Position numbers and translations under genes: made by a program
NCBI RefSeq assembly: GCF_014649335.1
Contig: NZ_BMSV01000005.1
Location: forward strand, 310,001 to 374,000
Source: Streptomyces roseolilacinus
GTDB lineage: Bacteria; Actinomycetota; Actinomycetes; Streptomycetales; Streptomycetaceae
Length of the DNA stretch: 64,000 bases
Reading direction: 5' to 3'
Shown: positions 25,219 through 34,152 of the stretch, piece after piece
How the letters are laid out: each line of letters begins with the position of its first letter
Position numbering within the stretch: the stretch's first letter is position 1
Notes under the pieces: generated by a model
Told to the model about the DNA's origin: nothing
The model's input: only the letters and a program-made list of their open reading frames with translations
The model's database searches: none

Positions 25219-25387
25219 CCCCCCACCTCCACCGGAGGTTCCCGACCGCGCGCACGGACGCCTCCGCCTCCATGCGCGCGGCGCTTCCCCCTGCGCGCGC
25301 CCCGTGCCGCGCACCCCGCGCCGCACGCGTCCCGCCGCGGCGCGCCCTCCCGTCCGTACCACCACCTCCCGAGGACCGCGCATCCCC

Positions 25388-26977
25388 ATGCCCGCAACAC
25401 CCGCAACCGCCCCCGCCCCGCCCGCCGCGCCCCCCGGGGCCGCCGGCGCGACCGGGCGGCGCGCCAACCCCTGGCTGACCCTGCTGGCCGTCGCCTTCGG
25501 CCTGTTCATGGTCCAGCTCGACGGGGCCGTCGTCGCCATCGCCAACCCCGAGATCGGCCGCACCCTCCACGCGTCCGCCGCGGACCTCCAGTGGGTCACC
25601 AACTCCTACCTCCTCGCCCTCGCGGCGACGCTGATCCTCGGCGGCAAGCTCGGCGACCGCTTCGGCCGGCGCACGTACTACGTCGTCGGCATCGTCGGCT
25701 TCACCCTCGCCTCGGTGGCCATCGGCCTGGCCGGCTCGATCGAGGGTGTCATCGCCTTCCGCGCCGCCCAGGGCTTCTTCGGCGGCCTCCTCATGCCCAA
25801 CACACTCGGCCTGCTGCGGGCGGTCTTCCCGCCCCGGAGGTTCGGCATGGCCGTGGGCATCTGGGCCATGGTCTCGGCCGTGTCGACCGCGCTCGGCCCC
25901 ATCGTCGGCGGCCTCCTCGTCGAACACGTCTCGTGGGAGTCGGTCTTCTTCGTCAACGCCCCCATCGGCGTGATCGCGCTGCTCGTCAGCGCCGCCGTCC
26001 TCCCCGAGAGCCGGAACCCGGTCGGCCGCCACCGCTTCGACGTGCCCGGCGTCGTCCTGCTCGCCCTCGGGCTGCTGTCCGCCGTCTTCGGCGTCGTCAA
26101 GGGCGAGACCTGGGGATGGACCGCGCCGGGCACCCTGGGCGCCGTCGCCGCGGGCGTCCTGCTCCTCGTGGTCTTCGGCTGGTACGAGACGCGCGTCGAG
26201 CACCCGCTGCTGCCGATGCGGCTGTTCCGCAACCGCTCGCTGACCGTCGGCACGGTCGTCACCGCGCTGAACTTCTTCGTCCTGCTCGGTGTGATCTTCT
26301 TCGTGATGCTCTACCTGCAGAACGTGCGCGGCTACTCGCCCGTCGAGGCCGGTGTGCGCACGCTGCCGCTGAGCCTCGCCTCGCTCGTCGCCTCCCCGCT
26401 CGGGGCGGTGCTGACGGGCCGCTTCGGGCCCCGGCTCACCATGCCGCTGGGCATGCTGCTCCAGGCCGCCGCCGCGTTCGGCATGCTCACCTGGGACACG
26501 GCCTCCCCGTACGCCACGATGTGGCCGCCCTTCGTCGCGCTCGGCCTCGGCGTCGGCATGGTGCTGTCCGCGTCGTCCGACGCCATCGTGGGTCAGGCGC
26601 CCGTCCGGGACAGCGGCGTGGCGGGCGGCCTCCAGGCGACCGCCCTGCAGGTCGGCGGCGCGCTCGGCACGTCGGTCCTCATGTCGCTCATCGGCGGCCG
26701 GGTCGGCTCGACGCTCACCGGGGACCTGACGCGCGCCGGGGTCCCGGCGGACCTGGCCGGACGGCTCCAGGAGGCGAAGGACGCCGTGGCGATGGGCGTG
26801 TCGCCCGTCTCGGCCGACATGCCGGCCCGGCTGAAGGCCGCGGTCGTGGAGGGGAGCGGCCAGGCGTTCATGGGCGGCGTGCACACCGCGGCGACCGTCA
26901 CCGGCGTGCTGTGCCTCCTCGGCGCCGCCGTCGCGGCGGCCGGACTGCGGCCCCGCACCGGTGCCGTGGAGGGCTGA
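25388..26977 (+). CDS. MFS drug-efflux transporter, DHA2 (EmrB/QacA) type
   Basis: A 529-residue proton-driven multidrug exporter with about 14 membrane helices. The first helix carries LFMVQLDGAVVAIANPEI (the D1 motif of the 14-helix group), followed by the loop GKLGDRFGRRTYYV (motif A) and, in helix 5, WAMVSAVSTALGPIVGGLL (antiporter motif C). A large loop near the C-terminus contains DLTRAGVPADLAGRLQEAKD. The upstream MarR gene is its likely regulator. A long hairpin directly after the stop ends the unit. Confidence 0.95.
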   Translation: MPATPATAPAPPAAPPGAAGATGRRANPWLTLLAVAFGLFMVQLDGAVVAIANPEIGRTLHASAADLQWVTNSYLLALAATLILGGKLGDRFGRRTYYVVGIVGFTLASVAIGLAGSIEGVIAFRAAQGFFGGLLMPNTLGLLRAVFPPRRFGMAVGIWAMVSAVSTALGPIVGGLLVEHVSWESVFFVNAPIGVIALLVSAAVLPESRNPVGRHRFDVPGVVLLALGLLSAVFGVVKGETWGWTAPGTLGAVAAGVLLLVVFGWYETRVEHPLLPMRLFRNRSLTVGTVVTALNFFVLLGVIFFVMLYLQNVRGYSPVEAGVRTLPLSLASLVASPLGAVLTGRFGPRLTMPLGMLLQAAAAFGMLTWDTASPYATMWPPFVALGLGVGMVLSASSDAIVGQAPVRDSGVAGGLQATALQVGGALGTSVLMSLIGGRVGSTLTGDLTRAGVPADLAGRLQEAKDAVAMGVSPVSADMPARLKAAVVEGSGQAFMGGVHTAATVTGVLCLLGAAVAAAGLRPRTGAVEG

Positions 26978-26987
26978 GGGTCCCTCA

Positions 26988-27018
26988 GGGGGCGCCCGCC
27001 GAAGCCGCGGGCGCCCCC
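26988..27018 (+). terminator. Terminator-like hairpin
   Basis: Perfect 12-bp stem (26988-26999 with 27007-27018) and seven-base loop just after the MFS stop codon. Confidence 0.75.
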
Positions 27019-27235
27019 GCGGCACACCAGGGATACGGAACAGCCGCGCGCGGCCGGCCCCCGGCACCGCGCCGGTGGGCAACCCGCCACGCCACCGCGG
27101 CCTTTCGGTGGGTCGAACACCCGACGCCACGTGTTCGCGGTGCGGCCCGGTTCCCTTCGGCACGGCGTAACCCGACGGCCCCCGCGTCGTCCGACGATCT
27201 CGCGGAAGCACACCCCCGACACGGAGGAGACGTAC

Positions 27236-28540
27236 GTGACCGTCCGCCGATCCGCCCTTCCGGCCGCCGCCGCGCTGCTGCTGTGCACGACCCTGGCCGG
27301 CTCGGCCATACCCGCCCAGGCCGCGGCCGCCGGGGACTCCCTGCCCGCCGTCACCGCCCGGGCCGAGACGGCCCCCCTCCACGACGACGACCAGGGCGGG
27401 AACGCCGACGCCGACGACCCCGCGATCTGGCGCAACGCCGCCGCCCCGGACCGCAGCCTCGTCATCGCCACCGCGAAGGAGGGCGGACTGCGCGTCTACG
27501 ACCTCGACGCCCGCCAGGTCCAGTCCCTCCCCGCCCCGGCGCCGGCCGCCCCCGACGACGCCCCCGGCCGCTTCAACAACGTCGACCTCGTCCACGGGAC
27601 GGCCCTGGCCGGTGCCCGCTCCGACCTCGCCGTCGTCAGCGACCGCGGCCACGACCGCCTCCGCGTCTACCGCATCGACCGCGACAACCCCGCCGGTCCG
27701 CTCACCGACGTCACCGACCCGCAGGCCGCCCCGATCTTCTCCACCAGCCAGGAGGAGATCAACGAGCAGGACACCGCCTACGGCCTCGCCACCTGGACCG
27801 ACCCGGCCACCCGCCGCTCGTACGCCCTGGTCAGCCGCAACAACCGCACCACGGTCGCCCTCCTCGAACTGGTCGCCCGCACCGGCGGCACGGTCGGCTA
27901 CCGCACGGTCCGCACGCTGGACCTGCCCGCCGCCTTCCGCCTCCCGGACGGCACCTCCTGGGCCCCGTGTGGCGAGCCCGGCGAACTCCCGCAGGTCGAG
28001 GGCATGGTCGTCGACCCCGCGAACGGCACCCTGTACGCCGGCCAGGAGGACGTCGGCATCTGGCGGCTGCGCGCCGACCTCACCGGCACGCCCGTGCTGG
28101 TCGACAAGGTCCGCGAGTACGGCGTCCCGGCGGCGTACGACGAGGAGAGCGACGAGTGCGCGCCCACCGCCCCGGACCCGGGTCACGGCGGCGAGCACCT
28201 CGCGGCCGACGTGGAGGGCCTGACCCTGCTCACCGAGGCGGACGGCGACGGCTACGTCCTCGCCTCCAGCCAGGGCGACGACACCTTCGCCCTGTACGAC
28301 CGCGAGACGGCCGACGACAACGAGTACGAGGCCGGCTTCCGCGTCGCCGCCTCCGCGCTCGTCGACGGCTCCGAGGAGTGCGACGGCGCCGCCGTGCTGA
28401 ACGCCCCGCTCGGCCGCCGGTACCCCCAGGGCCTCCTCGTCGTCCAGGACGGCGAGGACACCCCCTCCGCCGACGGCCGCGACGCCACGGGCTTCAAGTT
28501 CGTCGACCTCGCGCAGGTCATGGACGCCGTCGAGGACTGA
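27236..28540 (+). CDS. Secreted beta-propeller phytase (3-phytase family)
   Basis: A 434-residue exported phytase of the calcium-dependent beta-propeller class, which releases phosphate from phytate. A signal peptide (about 1-32, ending IPAQAAA) is followed by NADADDPAIW, the family-defining calcium/phosphate site, then NNVDLVHG, DRGHDRLRVYRID, QVEGMVVDPANGTLYAGQEDVGIW and HLAADVEGLTLL, which are successive propeller blades. GTG 27236 follows GGAGGAGA. The gene is single and flanked by hairpins. Phosphate-box operators were not clearly visible upstream. Confidence 0.93.
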   Translation: MTVRRSALPAAAALLLCTTLAGSAIPAQAAAAGDSLPAVTARAETAPLHDDDQGGNADADDPAIWRNAAAPDRSLVIATAKEGGLRVYDLDARQVQSLPAPAPAAPDDAPGRFNNVDLVHGTALAGARSDLAVVSDRGHDRLRVYRIDRDNPAGPLTDVTDPQAAPIFSTSQEEINEQDTAYGLATWTDPATRRSYALVSRNNRTTVALLELVARTGGTVGYRTVRTLDLPAAFRLPDGTSWAPCGEPGELPQVEGMVVDPANGTLYAGQEDVGIWRLRADLTGTPVLVDKVREYGVPAAYDEESDECAPTAPDPGHGGEHLAADVEGLTLLTEADGDGYVLASSQGDDTFALYDRETADDNEYEAGFRVAASALVDGSEECDGAAVLNAPLGRRYPQGLLVVQDGEDTPSADGRDATGFKFVDLAQVMDAVED

Positions 28541-28559
28541 CCCCGCGTCCTCCCCGCCA

Positions 28560-28593
28560 CGGCCCGCGCCGGCCCGCACCCCGGCGCGGGCCG
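28560..28593 (+). terminator. Terminator-like hairpin
   Basis: Perfect 13-bp stem (28560-28572 with 28581-28593) and eight-base loop after the phytase gene. Confidence 0.7.
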
Positions 28594-28666
28594 TCCGCGT
28601 CCCCCGCGGCACCGCCCGTGAGAGGATCCGTGCGCCGAACCGCCGGCGATCACACGGAAGGTGACG

Positions 28667-29236
28667 ATGTACGCGATATCCCTGGGTGACGACGGTGCCG
28701 AACTGTGCCCGCTCGAACCGTGGCAGGCCGAGGAGTTCCTCGCCCACATCGACCGGGGCCGGGAGTTCATCGGCCGGTTCAACGGGCTCCCCGACGTCGT
28801 GACCGACCTGGAGTCGAGCCGGGCGTTCCTCCAGGCGTACGCGGACAAGGCCGCCTCCGACACCGGGCGGATCCACGGCATCCGGGTGGACGGCACCCTC
28901 GTCGGCGCCGTCATCTTCCGCCGGCTGGACGTCCGGCAGGGCGTCGCCGAGGCGGGCTGCTGGCTGGAGCCGGCGGCGGTCGGCAGGGGACTGGTGACCC
29001 GCGCCGCCCGCGTGATCATCGACTGGGCGGTCGAGGAGCGGGGCGTCCACCGCGTGGAGTGGTGGGTCTCGTCCGGCAACGAACCCAGCATCGCCGTCGC
29101 CCGCCGCCTCGGGATGACGAAGGAGGGCGTGCTCAGGGAGATCCACCCGTACCGGGGCGAGCGGCACGACGAGGAGGTCTGGGCCGTCCTCGCCCCCGAG
29201 TGGCGCGCCGCCCGCGCCGCCCGGCAGGCCCCCTGA
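28667..29236 (+). CDS. GNAT-family N-acetyltransferase (RimJ/RimL-like)
   Basis: A 189-residue acetyl-CoA-dependent N-acetyltransferase. The acetyl-CoA loop is GCWLEPAAVGRGLVTRAARV; the preceding strand ends IFRRLDVRQG, and the later SGNEPSIAVARRLGMTKEG is the ribosomal-protein-acetyltransferase (RimJ/RimL) pattern. It could modify a protein N-terminus or a small amine. ATG 28667 follows GGAAGG by five bases and is preferred over GTG 28661. It stands alone in the same direction as the phytase gene. Confidence 0.9.
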   Translation: MYAISLGDDGAELCPLEPWQAEEFLAHIDRGREFIGRFNGLPDVVTDLESSRAFLQAYADKAASDTGRIHGIRVDGTLVGAVIFRRLDVRQGVAEAGCWLEPAAVGRGLVTRAARVIIDWAVEERGVHRVEWWVSSGNEPSIAVARRLGMTKEGVLREIHPYRGERHDEEVWAVLAPEWRAARAARQAP

Positions 29237-29360
29237 ACGAGACCCCGCGCCGCCGTGTGAGCCACGTCACCCCGCCCCGGTGGGGCCGGGCCGATGACTT
29301 TCCCGCGGCGCGGCGGTCTGCCCCGACACAACCCCGTGGTGAACAGAAGGAACGAGTCCC

Positions 29361-29960
29361 ATGCGTATCGTCATCAGTGAGTTCGTCAGCCTCGACGGCG
29401 TGGTGCAGGCCCCGGGCGGCCCCGAGGAGGACACCGACGGCGGCTTCGCGCACGGCGGCTGGACGCATCCGTTCTTCGACCCCGAGGTCGTGGGCGGCGC
29501 GTTCGACGACGCGCTGGGCAAGGCCGAGGCCCTGCTGTTCGGGCGCCGTACGTGGCAGGCGATGGCCGGTGCCTGGCCGGAGCGGGCCGGTGACCCGTTC
29601 GCCGACCGGATGAACTCCCTCCGCAAGTACGTCGTGACCCGGACGCTCGGCGACGACGACCTGACGTGGGAGAACACCACGTGCGTCCCGGGGGACGAGG
29701 CCCTCGCCCGTGTCCGCGACCTCCGCGAGGAGGGGAGCGGCGACCTGCTCGTCATGGGCAGCCCCACGCTCGTCCGCGCCCTGCTGGACGAAGGGCTGGT
29801 CGACGAACTCCGGCTGATGGTCATGCCGGTGATCCTCGGCGGCGGGAAGACGATCTTCCCCGACCGCGGCCGGATGCACAGGCTGGAGCTGGTCTCCACG
29901 GCCGTCAGCGGCGCCGGCGTGCACGTGTGCACCTACCGGCCCACCGCCACCGGGGCATAG
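29361..29960 (+). CDS. Dihydrofolate reductase/RibD-C-like reductase
   Basis: A 199-residue protein of the dihydrofolate-reductase-like family shared with the RibD C-terminal domain. It starts MRIVISEFVSLDGVVQAPGG and has LLFGRRTWQAMAGAWPE, a strand-loop DLLVMGSPTLVRALLDEGLV and the end VMPVILGGGKTIFPD, all standard for this NADPH-dependent group. The family is common in actinobacteria, and the substrate is unknown. A clear GAACAGAAGGA stretch precedes the ATG. A bidirectional hairpin follows. Confidence 0.92.
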   Translation: MRIVISEFVSLDGVVQAPGGPEEDTDGGFAHGGWTHPFFDPEVVGGAFDDALGKAEALLFGRRTWQAMAGAWPERAGDPFADRMNSLRKYVVTRTLGDDDLTWENTTCVPGDEALARVRDLREEGSGDLLVMGSPTLVRALLDEGLVDELRLMVMPVILGGGKTIFPDRGRMHRLELVSTAVSGAGVHVCTYRPTATGA

Positions 29961-29969
29961 GCCGGCGGG

Positions 29970-29998
29970 GGCACGGCGCCGACGGCCGGCGCCGTGCC
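29970..29998. terminator. Bidirectional terminator-like hairpin
   Basis: Perfect 12-bp stem (29970-29981 with 29987-29998) between the convergent reductase and SUMF1-like genes. Confidence 0.75.
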
Positions 29999-30023
29999 GT
30001 CCGCGTCCGGAGCCGGACCCCCG

Positions 30024-30728
30024 TCAGGCGCCCCCGGTGGCCGGGGCCGGACGCGAGCGGGCCACCCGGAAACCCACGTCGTCCACCCGGTACGCCGGGT
30101 GGCTGCGGCGCCGGACCGACGCGCGGCAGCTCCAGTGCTCGTCGAACCAGCCCCCGCCGCGCAGCACCCGGTACGCGCCGTACACCTCGGCGTCGTACAC
30201 GTCCCAGCACCACTCCCACACGTTGCCGAGCATGTCGTACAGGCCCCAGGCGTTGGGCAGCCTGCCGCCGACCGGGTGCGGACGCTCACGGGAGTTGCCG
30301 CGGTACCAGGCGACCTCGTCGAGCGGCCCGTACCGCGGCCCGCCCGTACCGGCCCGGCACGCGTGCTCCCACTCGGCCTCGGTCGGCAGCCGGTACCCGT
30401 CGGCGGAGCGCTCCCACGTGACCTCGGCCTCGTCGCCGTCGCCGTGGACGCGGTAGGCGGGCGCCAGCCCCTCACGGCGGGACAGCGCGTTGCAGAACCG
30501 GACCGCGTCCCCCCACGAGACGCCCTCCACGGGCAGCCGCCCCTGGCCCGCGCCCCCGTCGCCGGGCCGCTCCCCGGTGACCCGCGCGTACCACTCCCGG
30601 GTGACCGGGACGGTCCCCAGCAGGTACGGCGCCACGTCCACCGCCCAGCTGCGCCGCGTCCGCCGGTCCGTCAGCGTCACCAGGCCCCCGGGTACGGCGG
30701 CCATCTCCCCACTCGCGTACGCGTCCAT
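30024..30728 (-). CDS. SUMF1/FGE-like domain protein lacking one active-site cysteine
   Basis: A 234-residue protein made of one formylglycine-generating-enzyme-type (SUMF1) domain. Family marks are GYRLPTEAEWEHACRAG (111-127), NAWGLYDMLGNVWEWCWD (159-176) and YRVLRGGGWFDEHWSCR (186-202). True FGEs carry two active-site cysteines five apart after RGGS; here the first is Asp196 and only Cys201 remains. It is therefore unlikely to make formylglycine in the standard way and may be a related C-type-lectin-fold protein. No sulfatase gene is nearby. Confidence 0.88.
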   Translation of the reverse strand: MDAYASGEMAAVPGGLVTLTDRRTRRSWAVDVAPYLLGTVPVTREWYARVTGERPGDGGAGQGRLPVEGVSWGDAVRFCNALSRREGLAPAYRVHGDGDEAEVTWERSADGYRLPTEAEWEHACRAGTGGPRYGPLDEVAWYRGNSRERPHPVGGRLPNAWGLYDMLGNVWEWCWDVYDAEVYGAYRVLRGGGWFDEHWSCRASVRRRSHPAYRVDDVGFRVARSRPAPATGGA

Positions 30729-30848
30729 GATCGCGATCCTACCGAGCCGTACCGTGACCGGCGCGCGCCAATCGTCTTGCGGGAGAAGGCCGTTGCACGG
30801 CATCGTCCCTCCGGAGCCGCAGAACCACCCCCACCCCGAGGAGGGCCC

Positions 30849-31586
30849 GTGCCCGTCACCGCCCCGCAGCACCGCCTCGCCCTGCTCGGCGGGGGCTTCT
30901 CCGTCGACGACGACGGGGTGCTGGACGACTGGGTCCTCGGCCACGCCCGCACCCCGCGGCCGAAGGTGTGCTTCCTGCCGACGGCGAGCGGCGACGCCGC
31001 CGTCTACGTCGACAAGTTCCTCGCCGCCTTCGACGGCCGCCCCGACCGCGTCCCCTCCGTGCTGCCGCTGTTCCGCAGGGAACTCGACGACGACGCCCTG
31101 CGCGCGTTCCTCCTGGCGCAGGACGTCCTCTACGTGGGCGGCGGCAACACCGCGAACCTCCTGGCGGTGTGGCGCGTCCACGGCGTGGACCGGCTGCTGC
31201 GCGAGGCGTACGACAGGGGGGCGCTGCTCTGCGGGATCAGCGCCGGCGCCAACTGCTGGGCGGAGGGCTCCCACACGGACTCCTTCGGCCCCCTCACCCA
31301 CCTGGCGGGCGGCCTCGGCCTGCTGCCCGGCTCCGTCTGCCCGCACTACGACACCGAGCCGGGCCGCCGCCCCTCCTACCGGGCGGCCGTGGCCACCGGG
31401 AAGCTGCCGGGCGGATGGGCGGTGGAGGACGGCGCCGCGGCCCTCTTCACGGACGGGGAGCTGACGGAGGCCGTGACCCGCACCCCGGAGGCGGGCCTGT
31501 ACCGGGTCGACCCGGACGGCCGCGGCGGCCTGACCGAACGACAGGTCCCGTGCCGCCTCCTGCAACCCCCCGCCCCGCGGCGCTGA
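30849..31586 (+). CDS. Peptidase E-like serine hydrolase (family S51)
   Basis: A 245-residue hydrolase of the S51 (dipeptidase E/cyanophycinase-like) family. The nucleophile Ser is in the elbow CGISAGANCW; VLYVGGGNTANLLAVW precedes it; the later GSVCPHYDTEPGRRP supplies the His. It opens RLALLGGGFSVDD and probably cleaves Asp-X dipeptides in the cytosol. GTG 30849 follows GAGGAGGG. It is divergent from the SUMF1-like gene and converges on the YczE-like gene with only 30 bases between. Confidence 0.92.
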   Translation: MPVTAPQHRLALLGGGFSVDDDGVLDDWVLGHARTPRPKVCFLPTASGDAAVYVDKFLAAFDGRPDRVPSVLPLFRRELDDDALRAFLLAQDVLYVGGGNTANLLAVWRVHGVDRLLREAYDRGALLCGISAGANCWAEGSHTDSFGPLTHLAGGLGLLPGSVCPHYDTEPGRRPSYRAAVATGKLPGGWAVEDGAAALFTDGELTEAVTRTPEAGLYRVDPDGRGGLTERQVPCRLLQPPAPRR

Positions 31587-31616
31587 CGGGCCGCGCCCGG
31601 CTCCCGCGGCGGCCGG

Positions 31617-32321
31617 TCAGTCCGGGGCGCCGGGACGACCGGCCGTCGCGGCCCGGTCCGAGGACGACGGGTGGGTGAACCGCGGCAGACAGACCTGGGC
31701 GACCGGACCGATCACCAGGGCGTACAGCGCCGTCCCGACGCCCACGGTGCCGCCGAGCGCCCAGCCGGACGCGAGCACGACCACCTCCATCAGGGTGCGG
31801 ACCCGGCGGAGGGAGCAGCCGGTCATCGCGGCCGTACCGGTCATCAGGCCGTCCCGCGGTCCCGGGCCGAGGCGGGCGCCGACGTAGACGGCGACCGCCA
31901 GGCCGCTGAGGAGGACGCCGCCGACGAGCAGGCAGATCCGCGCGGGCAGGCCGAGGCCCTCGGGGACGAGGGCCAGCCCGGCGTCCGACGCGCACGCCAT
32001 GACGACGATGTTGGCGAAGGTGCCCAGCCGGGGCCTCAGCCGCAACGGGATCCACAGCAGCAGCACCAGCACACCCAGCGCCGCGCTCACGGTCCCGAAA
32101 CCGAGCGAGGTGCGGTGCGCCACCCCCTCGTACAGGACGCTCCACGGGTTGGCGCCGAGCGAGGCCCGCACCAGGAGGGACAGGCTGAAGCCGTACAGAG
32201 CCAGGCCGGTGAACAACTGCGCCAGCCGCCGCAGGGGGTGTTCGCGGAGGGAGAGGTAGGTGAGGGGAGGCGCGGACGGGCGGGCACGCCGCGTCCGCGC
32301 ACCGAGGTGCTTGGAAGGCAT
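31617..32321 (-). CDS. YczE/YyaS/YitT-family membrane protein
   Basis: A 234-residue membrane protein with five to six helices. The segments GFSLSLLVRASLGANPWSVL and VYVGARLGPGPRDGLMTGTA are the two signature loops of the YczE group. The N-terminus (about 1-30) is basic. It is divergent from a MocR-type regulator with only 54 bases between the starts, the same pairing as yczR-yczE in bacilli. The regulator therefore probably controls this permease-like protein. Its transported compound is unknown. Confidence 0.9.
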   Translation of the reverse strand: MPSKHLGARTRRARPSAPPLTYLSLREHPLRRLAQLFTGLALYGFSLSLLVRASLGANPWSVLYEGVAHRTSLGFGTVSAALGVLVLLLWIPLRLRPRLGTFANIVVMACASDAGLALVPEGLGLPARICLLVGGVLLSGLAVAVYVGARLGPGPRDGLMTGTAAMTGCSLRRVRTLMEVVVLASGWALGGTVGVGTALYALVIGPVAQVCLPRFTHPSSSDRAATAGRPGAPD

Positions 32322-32375
32322 GGGCGGTGAGTCTGTACCGTCACCGGTCCGAAGGACACGGCCAATCAGGGGGAA

Positions 32376-33872
32376 GTGGTGGGAATGGCGGGGACGGGCC
32401 CACGGCACGGGGGCAGCGGGGAGCGGCGCACCGGCGCGACGCTGGGCAGCCGCCGTCTGGCGGCGATGCTGCCGGACCCGGCCGGAGCGAAGCCCGCGTT
32501 CCGCCACCTGGCCCGCCGGATCGGCGCACTCGTCCTCGACGGACGGCTGCCCCTCCACGCGCGCCTCCCGGCCGAGCGCGAACTGGCCGCCGCCCTCGGC
32601 GTCGGCAGGGCCACCGTCACCGCCGCGTACGACCTGCTGCGCGAGAGCGGCCACGCGTACAGCCGTCAGGGCGCCGGCACCTGGACGGCCCTCCCGGAAG
32701 GCCGTACGCCCCGCGGGGTCGCCCGGGTCCTCGGCTCCCCGGACGCCGCGATCGACCTGGCCAGGGCCGCGCCGTGCCTGCCCGAACAGGTGCTCCTCGA
32801 CGCACTCGCCCACATCGCGCCCCGGCTCGCCGAGCACGCCCGCACCCCCGGCTACCATCCGTACGGCCTGCCGGAGCTGCGCGCCGCCGTCGCCGACCGC
32901 TTCACCCGGCGCGGCCTGGCCACCGTGCCCGAGCAGATCCTCGTCACGTCCGGCGCCCAGCACGCGCTCAGCCTGACACTCGGGCTGCTGTGCGGCCCCG
33001 GCGACCGCGTGCTCGTCGAGAACCCCTCCTACCCGAACGCGCTGGAGGCGATCCGCCGGGCCGGTCTGCGCGCCGTGCCGGTGCCGGTCACCGACTCCGG
33101 CTGGGACGTCGGCATCGCCGAGTCGTCCCTCCGGCAGGCGACGCCCCGGCTCGCGTACCTGATCCCCGACTTCCACAACCCGACCGGCCACCTCATGCCC
33201 GACGGCGACCGCGTCCGCGTCCTGCGCGCCGCCGAACGCTCCGGCACCCGGCTCGTCGTCGACGAGACCCTGACCGGGCTCGCCCTCGACGTCCCCGCCC
33301 CCGCCCCCTTCGCGTCCCACGCGGCACCGGGCGGCGGCGGGGGGATCGTCACGATCGGCTCGATGAGCAAGACCCACTGGGGAGGGCTGCGCATCGGCTG
33401 GCTGCGTGCTCCCTCCTCGCTGGTCACCGAACTCGCCGTCCAGCGCATGACCGACGACATGGGGGGCTCGGTGGTGGACCAGCTCCTCGCCCTCCACCTC
33501 CTGGACCGCGCCGACGAACTCCTCCCGCCCCGGCTGGAACAGCTGCGCCGGCAGCGCGCGGCGCTGGCCGAGGCCCTCACCGCGCACCTTCCGCACTGGA
33601 CGTGGCGACTGCCGCCGGGCGGACTGTCCCTGTGGGTCGACCTGGGTGAGCCCGTCGCCCCGGCCCTCGCCGAGAAGGCCTTCGGGCGCGGGGTGCGCAT
33701 CGAGGGCGGCGGTTGCTTCGCCGCCCACCCGGGCCTGTTCGAGCAGCGGCTGCGCATCCCGTACACCTCCGATCCCGACACCCTGCGCGAGGCCGTGCGC
33801 CGCATGGCGGCGGCGCTGTCGGACGACCCGCCGGCCCCCTCCTCCACCCGGCGGGCGCGCTGGATCGCCTGA
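32376..33872 (+). CDS. MocR/PdxR-type GntR regulator with aminotransferase domain
   Basis: A 498-residue fusion of a GntR winged helix (about 40-115: LARRIGALVLDGRLPLHARL, RELAAALGVGRATVTAAYDL) with a fold-type-I aminotransferase domain (about 130-490). The PLP-binding Lys is K332 in TIGSMSKTHWGG, and other cofactor residues lie in IPDFHNPTGH and VVDETLTGL. Such MocR proteins use PLP as an effector rather than for catalysis. GTG 32376, GTG 32379 and ATG 32385 are all possible starts; GGGGGAAG precedes them. The divergent YczE-like gene is the likely target. Confidence 0.93.
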   Translation: MVGMAGTGPRHGGSGERRTGATLGSRRLAAMLPDPAGAKPAFRHLARRIGALVLDGRLPLHARLPAERELAAALGVGRATVTAAYDLLRESGHAYSRQGAGTWTALPEGRTPRGVARVLGSPDAAIDLARAAPCLPEQVLLDALAHIAPRLAEHARTPGYHPYGLPELRAAVADRFTRRGLATVPEQILVTSGAQHALSLTLGLLCGPGDRVLVENPSYPNALEAIRRAGLRAVPVPVTDSGWDVGIAESSLRQATPRLAYLIPDFHNPTGHLMPDGDRVRVLRAAERSGTRLVVDETLTGLALDVPAPAPFASHAAPGGGGGIVTIGSMSKTHWGGLRIGWLRAPSSLVTELAVQRMTDDMGGSVVDQLLALHLLDRADELLPPRLEQLRRQRAALAEALTAHLPHWTWRLPPGGLSLWVDLGEPVAPALAEKAFGRGVRIEGGGCFAAHPGLFEQRLRIPYTSDPDTLREAVRRMAAALSDDPPAPSSTRRARWIA

Positions 33873-34105
33873 CGGGCGCCTTGCCGCCGGGGCCGCCCGG
33901 GGCCGTCCTCACGCCCCGGCCTGCTGTGGTCCGCCCGCCTCCGCCGATCCGGCCCCCGCGGGAGGCCGCCGCCGACCCGGCCCCCCGCACGTGGCCGCCG
34001 ACCCGGCCCTGCCGGCCGGCGCCGTGCACGCCGTACCCGACCGGGCCGTACGAACCGCGGCCCCGTGACGGCGGCGGCCCGCGACGCCCGCGCACCGGCG
34101 CACGG

Positions 34106-34143
34106 CGGGTGCCGCCCCCCCGCGGAGGGGCGGGCGGCACCCG
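34106..34143 (-). terminator. Terminator-like hairpin
   Basis: Perfect 12-bp stem (34106-34117 with 34132-34143), ten bases beyond the stop of the L,D-transpeptidase gene. The rest of 33873-34105 holds no gene I can support. Confidence 0.7.
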
Positions 34144-34152
34144 GGACGGGCG

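Noticed and set aside
25178..29167. Minus-strand open frame of about 1,300 codons.
   Set aside because: It is antisense to the MFS, phytase and acetyltransferase genes, which are clearly real; long antisense frames are common at this GC content.
32347..32357. GTCC-GAA-GGAC palindrome in the MocR-YczE gap.
   Set aside because: Four-base arms are expected by chance in this GC-rich sequence; not enough for an operator claim.
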